Below are positions 57,491-64,000 of a stretch of DNA of 64,000 nt, in pieces. A program made the translations under genes and the position numbers. A model generated the notes under the pieces. That model searched no databases and was not told the DNA's origin. It was given only the letters and a program-made list of their open reading frames with translations. Each line of letters begins with the position of its first letter. The first letter of the stretch is position 1. Source of the DNA: Arcobacter sp. (GTDB lineage: Bacteria > Campylobacterota > Campylobacteria > Campylobacterales > Arcobacteraceae); contig PKUK01000008.1 of assembly GCA_002869535.1 (NCBI GenBank), positions 240,541-304,540 of the forward strand. The letters are read 5' to 3'.

Positions 57491-59188
57491 ATGCAAGAAT
57501 TTATTTACTACAATCCTAAGGGACTTGACTTTCCTATTAGCGATGATATTTTGGTTACTACTAGCCTAAATGAAGTTCAAAACAAATCATTTTTAATATC
57601 AAATACAAATCTTATATCAAGTGAATTAACAGCAAGAGAAGTTGATTTTTACATAAAAAACTCTAAAGATGCTTTATCAAAAAAAATTGAAAATGTATCA
57701 CTACTTTATGAAATAGCTGCTACAAAGTATGATTTTGCCCAAGATATCTCATATGACCAAGAGGTATCAAAAGATATTCTACTTGTGGCAAATGAAAAAG
57801 AGGATTATGATAATTTTATTGCTTCAACGTTAAACGATTATTTCAACCTTTTTTATATAAAAGAGGATATTTTAAAATCTATCTCTGGACATATTGGAAG
57901 TTTGAGTGTAGTAGTTGATGATGAAAGTAAAGATGTAACATTAAATGTTGCACAAATTGTCTGGTTTGATGCAAAAGAAGAGGGTCTAAAACAAAGTGGA
58001 ACCTTTGACCCAAATACATCTACCCTAGAAGATGTAATAAATACTTTAAGAGAAAATATCACCTCATACTCATACAAAAAGTTTACTACTTATGATAAAA
58101 ACATTTGTCAGTACCACGAAAGAAGAGAAGAGATTTGTAGCAAGTGTGAAGAAGTTTGTCCTACTGTTGCTATTGTAAAAGATGATAAAACAAAAACTTT
58201 AGAGTTTTCACAAATTGATTGTCATGGTTGTGGTGGATGTATCTCTGTTTGTCCTAGTGGTGCACTTGATTATGCTCCATCAAACAAAGAATCACTTTTT
58301 GAATTAAGTAAATTTTATAAAAATAGATACCCTCTAATAATTCCTGCAAAACTGCAACTTGATAATTTAGATGTTTCATTAAAAGAAGATGTTTTACCTT
58401 TTGCAATTGAAGGAGAAAAGTTCTTACATGAAGAGACACTTTTAACACTTCTTCAAATGTCAGGTTCACAACTTATATTCTATACTGACTTTATCTCAAA
58501 AGGTACTGGTGATGCTATTAGAATCTTAAATGATATCTATCAAAAAAAGTACTCAAAAGATGCCATTATAATTGCAGAAAATGAAGAAGAGTTAACTAAA
58601 GCAATAGAAGAAGTATCTTTCATAGAAGGCTCTTATTTTAATTTCAATCAAGATGAACTTAAAAAAAGAGAAATTTTCTCACATAGACTACAAAAAATCG
58701 TAGGCGATGATAATTTAGGTGTAGTTAAAACAGGTGAACATGTGCACTATGGACTAGTAAAAGTAAATGATGCAAACTGTACTTTATGTTTAGTTTGTGT
58801 TGGAGCATGTAATGTGGATGCTCTTCAAGCAGATGCTAGTGATAACACTCTAAGATTAAACCCAAGTTTATGTACTTCATGTGGTTATTGTGAAGTTTCA
58901 TGTCCTGAAGCTGATTGTCTGACAATTGAGAGAGATGTGATTCACTTAGAACCTACTTGGTTTAAAGAAAATATCTTAGCACAAGATACACTTTTTGCTT
59001 GTGTAGAGTGTGGAAAAGAGTTTGCCACTACAAAATCAATAGAAAAAATAGCTGGAATCATGGGACCACTGTTCGCAAGTGATCCAGTAAAAGAAAGAAG
59101 CCTTTATTGCTGTGCTGATTGTAAACCAAAAATTATGATGCAAAACTATTTTGATCAAAAGAACCAAGGACTAAATGATGCAAGATAA
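57491..59188 (+). CDS. Polyferredoxin-like 4Fe-4S protein of the formate dehydrogenase operon
   Basis: A 565-residue cytoplasmic protein. The N-terminal 200 residues have no known motif. Two ferredoxin-like pairs follow: CSKCEEVCP with CHGCGGCISVCPSGAL at about residues 218-255, and CTLCLVCVGACNVDAL with CTSCGYCEVSCPEADC at about 428-478. A zinc-like CVECGKEF...CCADC motif lies near the C-terminus. It probably moves electrons or assists FdhA maturation; similar proteins accompany fdh genes in Campylobacterota. The downstream chaperone gene overlaps its end by 14 bases. Confidence 0.85.
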   Translation: MQEFIYYNPKGLDFPISDDILVTTSLNEVQNKSFLISNTNLISSELTAREVDFYIKNSKDALSKKIENVSLLYEIAATKYDFAQDISYDQEVSKDILLVANEKEDYDNFIASTLNDYFNLFYIKEDILKSISGHIGSLSVVVDDESKDVTLNVAQIVWFDAKEEGLKQSGTFDPNTSTLEDVINTLRENITSYSYKKFTTYDKNICQYHERREEICSKCEEVCPTVAIVKDDKTKTLEFSQIDCHGCGGCISVCPSGALDYAPSNKESLFELSKFYKNRYPLIIPAKLQLDNLDVSLKEDVLPFAIEGEKFLHEETLLTLLQMSGSQLIFYTDFISKGTGDAIRILNDIYQKKYSKDAIIIAENEEELTKAIEEVSFIEGSYFNFNQDELKKREIFSHRLQKIVGDDNLGVVKTGEHVHYGLVKVNDANCTLCLVCVGACNVDALQADASDNTLRLNPSLCTSCGYCEVSCPEADCLTIERDVIHLEPTWFKENILAQDTLFACVECGKEFATTKSIEKIAGIMGPLFASDPVKERSLYCCADCKPKIMMQNYFDQKNQGLNDAR

Positions 59189-59951
59189 AAACTCTATAAA
59201 CAAAGCAAGAGCCCTTTATTATAATATTTTTGAAAACTTTTTTGTAGTTAGTTCAAAAAGTGAAAACTACTTTGAGCTAATAAGATTAATAAACGTATTA
59301 AAAGAGAACCCTTTAGATGTAACTTCTGGAACTTCATTAAATAAGATTTCAGAAACACTTGACCCTACTTCAAATGTAAAGTTAGTCCAAGAGTATGATG
59401 ATCTGTTTCATAATCCCCTTACAAAAAAAATAAGAACAACTGCTTCTTTTTATGACGAAGGAGTTGAGTCTGGTAAAAAAAGAGTTGAAATGATTCAATT
59501 TGTTGCCAAAACAAAACTTAGACGTGATGAAAAAAACTTTTTTGAATATGAAGATTCAGTTGGATTTATTTTTTCACTTATGGCATCTCTTTGTGATGCT
59601 GTTGCAAATGGTAATAAAGAGTATGAAAATACAGTTCACTGTATCTTTGCACAAATTATAAATGAATTTATAGATGAGTTTGCAAAAGATGTTTATGAAC
59701 ATAAAAAATCAGATGTTTTCAGAGAGTTAATGGTAGTTCTTCACTCTTTTGTGGAGTTTGAAAGATTGTATTTAGAAGTTTCAAAACCTGCACCAAAAGA
59801 AAAAGTAGAAAAAGATACTAACGAAACTATCTCAGAAGAAGAGATGGAACGACGAGCTAAAAATAAAGCATTAAAAGCACTAGGACCTAAGAATGCTCAA
59901 GATGAAGCTTGTCCAATTGATATCGCATATGATGTAGAATCAGAAATCTAA
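59175..59951 (+). CDS. TorD-family chaperone for formate dehydrogenase
   Basis: A 258-residue helical cytoplasmic protein. It contains EYDDLFHNPL near residue 77, the family's E-Y-x-x-L-F motif, and the helix-rich layout of TorD/DmsD chaperones. These bind Tat signal peptides and help insert the molybdenum or tungsten cofactor. Its client is presumably FdhA encoded just downstream. The last 60 residues are charged and variable. Either of two ATGs (59175, 59178) may start it. Confidence 0.85.
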   Translation: MMQDKNSINKARALYYNIFENFFVVSSKSENYFELIRLINVLKENPLDVTSGTSLNKISETLDPTSNVKLVQEYDDLFHNPLTKKIRTTASFYDEGVESGKKRVEMIQFVAKTKLRRDEKNFFEYEDSVGFIFSLMASLCDAVANGNKEYENTVHCIFAQIINEFIDEFAKDVYEHKKSDVFRELMVVLHSFVEFERLYLEVSKPAPKEKVEKDTNETISEEEMERRAKNKALKALGPKNAQDEACPIDIAYDVESEI

Positions 59952-60013
59952 TATAGGTAAATCCTATATTAGAGATTTTATAAAGAAAGCCAAGCTTTTT
60001 TTATAAAGTCTCT
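59949..60013 (+). terminator. Two consecutive hairpins between the chaperone gene and the Tat peptide gene
   Basis: TAATATAGG-TAAAT-CCTATATTA (59949-59971) is followed by a longer imperfect stem, AGAGATTTTATAAAGAAAGC with GCTTTTTTTATAAAGTCTCT (59971-60013). They may attenuate or process the message between the maturation genes and the structural genes. Confidence 0.65.
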
Positions 60014-60050
60014 ATATATTAGGGGCTTAATTTCTATAAGGAGGTCAGTC

Positions 60051-60263
60051 GTGCAAAAAAGCAGAAGAGAATTTGCAAAAAAAACAGCAATGATTACTGC
60101 AGGTGCAGCAGCAATTGCTGGTACAAGTGTATTGGCTGCTACTGGTGAATCATCTGTTCAAGATGATAGTAATAATGGTGTTGTTAAAGGAAGCTCTAGA
60201 AATAAAGAGATTCTTTACAAAAAAACTGCAGCTTGGGAAGCGTATTATAAAAACGCAAAATAG
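60051..60263 (+). CDS. Short Tat-signal protein preceding FdhA
   Basis: A 70-residue protein starting at GTG behind AAGGAGG. The twin-arginine motif SRREFAKK and a hydrophobic alanine-rich core (AMITAGAAAIAGTSVLA) form most of it, leaving a 35-residue mature tail ending KKTAAWEAYYKNAK. Similar short Tat proteins precede fdhA in many Campylobacterota. The role is unknown; it may assist export or assembly of the periplasmic FdhA-FdhB complex. Confidence 0.82.
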   Translation: MQKSRREFAKKTAMITAGAAAIAGTSVLAATGESSVQDDSNNGVVKGSSRNKEILYKKTAAWEAYYKNAK

Positions 60264-60278
60264 TTAAAGGAGACATGT

Positions 60279-63101
60279 ATGTCAGCAAATACATATGAAA
60301 CTCTTAATGCTAAGGTTGGTAGACGGTCATTTATGAAAATGGCTGCTGTAGCAACTGCATTTGGAGTAACATCATCTTTTGCTAGTACTACTGCAACTAG
60401 AGAAGCAACAGCGGAAGAGATTAAAAATCCATTCCCTGGTTCAAAATTAGTTAAAACTATTTGTACTGCTTGTTCTGTAGGTTGTGGTGTAATAGCTGAA
60501 GTTCAAAATGGAGTTTGGGTACGACAAGAAGTTGCTCAAGATCATCCTGTATCACTTGGAGGGCACTGTTGTAAAGGTGCTGATATGATTGATATGGTTA
60601 GATCTGAAGTAAGACTTAAACACCCAATGGTTAAGAAAAATGGTCAATGGCAAAGAATTTCTTGGGATGAAGCTTTAAATGGTATAGCTTCTAAACTTGA
60701 AGACTTAAGACAAAAAGATGGTCCTGATTCTACAATGTTTTTAGGATCAGCAAAATTTGGAACGGAGCAGTCTTATTATTTTAGAAAATTTGCTGCAATG
60801 TTTGGAACTAATAATATAGATCACCAAGCTAGAATTTGACATAGCTCAACAGTTGCCGGTGTGGCAAATACATGGGGTTATGGTGCTATGACAAATTCTT
60901 TAGGGGATATTCAAAACTCTAAGGCGATTATTATTTTTGGAGCGAATCCAGCGGTTAACCACCCAGTTGGTTTCCAACATTTCCTCAAAGCAAAAGAGAG
61001 AAATAATACAAAAATAATTGTAGTAGATCCAAGGTATACTAAAACTGCTGCAAAAGCAGATTATTATGCACAAATTAGACCAGGTACTGATATTCCATTT
61101 ATGTATGGAATGTTAAAAATTATATTTGAAAATGGTTGGCATGACAAAAACTTTATCAATGATAGAGTTTATGGTATGGAAGACATTATGAAAGAGGCTA
61201 AAAACTGGCCAATTGAAAGAGTTGCAGATGTTACAGGTGTAGATGCTGATTTGATTGTACAAATCACTAAGCATTATGCACAAAATACTCCTGGAACTTT
61301 GATTTGGGCTATGGGTTTAACTCAACATACAAATGGATCATCAAATACAAGAATGGCTCCAATCTTACAATTAGCTCTTGGAAACATGGGTGTTGAAGGT
61401 GGAGGATGTAATATCCTAAGAGGTCATGATAACGTTCAAGGTGCTACTGATATGTGTTGTTTATCACACACATTACCAGGGTATTATGGATTAAGTGAAG
61501 GTTCATGGAAATATTTTGCAAAAATGTGGAATGTAGATTTTGATTGGCTTCAAGGTAGATTTAAAGATCCATCATGGATGGGTAAAAAAGGATTTACATT
61601 AGCTAGATGGTGGGCAGGTGTTCTTGGAGAAAATCCAGGAGAAGATGCTATTCACAATGCAGGAACAAGATTAAAAGCTCTATTTGTTATGGGTAATGGT
61701 ATTACATCAACAGCTCAAACAAAAAAAGTAAAAGAGGCTTTAGATAACTTAGACCTTGCAGTTTTTTGTGACCCATTTGTTAATGAAGGTGCAATTATCA
61801 CTGATAAGCAAAACGATGTTTATATCTTACCAGCGGCAACTCAATTTGAAACAGCAGGAAGTGTTACTGCTACAAATAGATCTGCTCAATGGAGAACAGA
61901 AGTTGTTAAACCAATGTATGAGTCTAAAACAGACCAAGACATTATGTTTGAATTAGCTAAAAAACTTGGTTTCTTTGAACAATTAACAGCAGGTATGCAA
62001 AAAGGTAAAGATTTTGTTTGGCCAGATGATGCAACAAATGAAATTGCTAGAACTATTAAAACTATTGGATTAACTGGTTGGACTGCTGATAGATTGAAAA
62101 AACATCAAGAAAATTGGCATATGTTTGATGAAGTATCTGGTAGAGGATATGGTGAAATGACTGGTGAGTACTATGGTTTACCATGGCCTTGTTGGACAAC
62201 ATCACACTCTGGAAGCCCTGTTTTATATAATATAAACAGATCAGTAAAAGAAGGTGGTATGGGATTTAGGAATAGATTTGGATTGGAACATGATGGTGTA
62301 GATTTACTAGCAGGTAAAGGAAGTGCTCCAAAAGATTCAAATAATAAAGATGGATATCCTGAAATTACAAAAGATAATATTGAAGCAGTATTAAAAATCA
62401 AGTTAACTGAGGCAGAGAAATCTAAAATTGGTAAAAACTGGAAAGTTGATACGTCAAATATTATTGCTGAAAAATGTATGGAGGCAGGTATTGCTCCTTA
62501 TGGAAATGCAAAAGCAAGAGCAAAAGTATGGACATTTGCTGATCCGATTCCAAAACATAGAGAGCCATTACACTCTCCAAGAACGGATTTGACAAAAGAG
62601 TATCCAAGTTTTGCAGATAAAAAAGATCACTATAGAGTTGATACAAGATATATCTCTGAGCAAACTAAACAAGACTGGGCAAAAGATTTCCCAATCAATT
62701 TAGTTACAGGAAGACTTGTAAACTTAAATGGTGCTGGTATGGAAAATAGAGCAAGTAAATATCTTGCGAAATTAACTCCAGAAATGTTCTGTGATATTCA
62801 TCCAGACTTAGCTGGAACATACGGAATTAGAGATGGTTCAATGATGTGGATTCATTCACCTCAAGGAACTAAAATAAAAGTAAAAGCACACTATTCTTTC
62901 TCTGTTAGTAATGACAGAGTATTTATTCCAATTCACTTTGCGGGTGTAATGGAAGGTGAAAGCTTATTACATAAATATCCTGATGGAACTGCTCCTTATG
63001 CGACAGGTGAAAGTGCAAACACTGTTACTAACTACGGTTATGACATAGTTACACAAATCCCTGAAACAAAAGGTGGTTTATGTCAGATTTCAAGAGCGTA
63101 G
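60279..63101 (+). CDS. fdhA: Formate dehydrogenase major subunit FdhA, selenocysteine enzyme (in-frame TGA)
   Basis: The 940-residue periplasmic catalytic subunit oxidises formate to CO2 at a bis-pterin molybdenum or tungsten centre. It has a Tat signal (GRRSFMKMAAVATAFG), a 4Fe-4S motif CTACSVGCGVIAEV...GGHCCKGADM, and selenocysteine encoded by TGA at 60837-60839 in DHQARI-U-HSSTVAGVANTWGYGAMTN, where the family has Sec or Cys before His. A SECIS-like hairpin follows. The C-terminal pterin domain has NLVTGRLVNLNGAGMENRASKY. AAAGGAGA precedes the ATG. Its synthesis requires the nearby sel genes. Confidence 0.97.
60853..60867 (+). promoter_or_regulatory. SECIS-like hairpin in fdhA
   Basis: TTGCC-GGTGT-GGCAA forms a five-base stem with a G-rich loop, starting 13 bases after the TGA. 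Bacterial SECIS elements lie just downstream of the UGA with guanines at the loop start, which SelB recognises. Position and form fit; recognition is inferred. Confidence 0.65.
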
Positions 63102-63111
63102 GAGAAGTAAC

Positions 63112-63726
63112 ATGAGTAGTAATAAAGTAGACTTTTCAAGAATGAAATTTTACTGCGATGAACACAGATGTATTCATTGTGACGGTTGCTCTGTTGCTTG
63201 TGCCGAAGCGCATGAGTTACCAGTTGAAATCTCTAGAAGAAAAGTAATAACAGTTAATGAAGGTAAGCAAGGGATGGAGTTCTCTTTATCTATTGCTTGT
63301 ATGCACTGTACAGATGCACCTTGTGAACAAGTATGTCCAGTAGATTGTTTCTATATCAGAGAAGATGGAATCGTTTTACATGATAAAGATACATGTATTG
63401 GTTGTTCATATTGTCTATATGCCTGTCCTTTTGGAGCTCCACAGTTTCCTAAAGATGGAGCATTTGGAACAAAAGGTGTTATGGATAAATGTACTATGTG
63501 TGCTGGTGGTCCTGATGAAACTAATAGTGAACACGAAAGAGAACTTTATGGTCAAAACAGAATATCTGAAGGTAAAGTTCCAGTTTGTGCAGCAATGTGT
63601 TCTACAAAAGCATTATTAGTTGGTGATTCAGAATCTATAGCAAACATTTACAGAGAGAGAGTGCTATCATTTGGACATGGAGTACAGTCTATGCCTTATG
63701 GTTGGGACAAAGCATATGGAAAATAA
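63112..63726 (+). CDS. fdhB: Formate dehydrogenase iron-sulfur subunit FdhB
   Basis: The ATG at 63112, behind GGAGAAG and ten bases after fdhA, gives 204 residues; upstream codons overlap fdhA. Four 4Fe-4S motifs are visible: CIHCDGCSVACAEAH, CMHCTDAPCEQVCPVDC, CIGCSYCLYACPFGAP and CTMC with a later CAAMC. The protein carries electrons from FdhA to the membrane cytochrome. It has no Tat signal of its own and probably crosses with FdhA. Its end overlaps the fdhC start by 11 bases. Confidence 0.95.
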   Translation: MSSNKVDFSRMKFYCDEHRCIHCDGCSVACAEAHELPVEISRRKVITVNEGKQGMEFSLSIACMHCTDAPCEQVCPVDCFYIREDGIVLHDKDTCIGCSYCLYACPFGAPQFPKDGAFGTKGVMDKCTMCAGGPDETNSEHERELYGQNRISEGKVPVCAAMCSTKALLVGDSESIANIYRERVLSFGHGVQSMPYGWDKAYGK

Positions 63727-64000
63727 AAGTTTTCTAAGTGAGTATAAAGCCTATTGTATTATAGGCTTATTATTCATCCTTTTAACATATTGGTATTTTT
63801 GGTTAGCAACGATAGCTGATATAAATTATGTATATCAGTTTTTATTGCAAATGGCACAAGGTAATTTTACAGGTCAAGTTGTTCCTTTTGAGAGTTTAAC
63901 TCATTATCAACAAATGGAAGTAGGATTATTTGGTCCAAGATATGATGCAATTGCACCAGAAGTTATAAGAGCATTTGAAGAGAGACAACATCTTCTACCA
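63716..64000 (+). CDS. fdhC: Formate dehydrogenase cytochrome b subunit FdhC, N-terminal part
   Basis: An open frame begins at ATG 63716 inside the end of fdhB and runs 95 codons to the window edge. It has one membrane helix (YCIIGLLFILLTYWYFWLA) followed by a soluble stretch (LTHYQQMEVGLFGPRYDA) seen at the N-terminus of the long gamma subunits of Campylobacterota formate dehydrogenases. The haem-binding helices would lie outside the window. It would pass electrons to the quinone pool. Confidence 0.82.
   Translation, partial: MENKSFLSEYKAYCIIGLLFILLTYWYFWLATIADINYVYQFLLQMAQGNFTGQVVPFESLTHYQQMEVGLFGPRYDAIAPEVIRAFEERQHLLP

Noticed and set aside
60837-60839. In-frame TGA in fdhA as a gene split
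   Set aside because: It is at the known selenocysteine position before His, with a SECIS-like hairpin just downstream.

Overview
The window is AT-rich and reads as a chromosome fragment from the Campylobacterota, closest in style to the Arcobacter group. The basis is a fused UreAB subunit, a Campylobacterota-type RecO, a selenocysteine formate dehydrogenase operon headed by a short Tat-signal protein, and many large Cache-domain sensor kinases with an H-Q-W-[RK]-Q-P-L histidine motif. This placement is inferred from gene content; no database search was possible.

Layout. 1-1099: start of a tandem solute-binding-domain protein cut by the left edge. 1151-11690: one long minus-strand urea block, urtABCDE (urea ABC importer) followed by ureD, ureAB, ureC, ureE, ureF and ureG. 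11785-15864: a hybrid kinase, a receiver-kinase and an OmpR-like regulator next to urtA. 15885-21974: PpnP, a zinc-binding-type chemoreceptor, a small acidic protein, RecO, a second chemoreceptor and a YkgJ-type cysteine-cluster protein. 22071-37611: an OmpA-like protein, then sensors (three paralogous Cache kinases, a Cache/CheW protein, a PAS sensor, a CheB-CheR-PAS-kinase fusion) around YchF. 37706-39845: a membrane protein, amidoligase and glutamine amidotransferase operon. 39956-42910: FMN reductase, formate-tetrahydrofolate ligase, DUF2721 protein and a small protein. 42998-46840: an accessory island with what look like integron attC sites bounding two gene cassettes (nuclease-like genes), then a large imperfect inverted repeat. 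46845-51828: methyltransferase, selB, selA, tRNA-Sec and selD. 52125-57339: Tat-exported transglutaminase-like protein with MerT/MerP-like partners, then a regulator, kinase and binding-protein set. 57491-64000: formate dehydrogenase operon (polyferredoxin, TorD-like chaperone, Tat peptide, FdhA with an in-frame TGA for selenocysteine, FdhB, start of FdhC).

How the genes connect. The selenocysteine machinery lies within about 14 kb of its client fdhA. Urea import and hydrolysis form one transcription unit with two-component genes upstream. A perfect 18-bp palindrome lies just before the formate operon, and an exact tandem 11-mer lies in the urtA leader.

The most unusual property is a set of seven ordinary in-frame stop codons (five TAA, one TAG, one TGA) inside otherwise intact genes: ureD, urtC, a chemoreceptor, a sensor kinase, a PAS sensor, selB and the transglutaminase gene. 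None comes with a frameshift, and each can be explained by one base substitution, often G to T on the coding strand. They are separate from the two genuine selenocysteine TGA codons in selD and fdhA. Either the strain is losing these functions, or the consensus sequence carries substitution errors, or readthrough occurs; raw reads would decide. If real, the selB stop would remove selenoprotein synthesis and the ureD and urtC stops would impair urea use.
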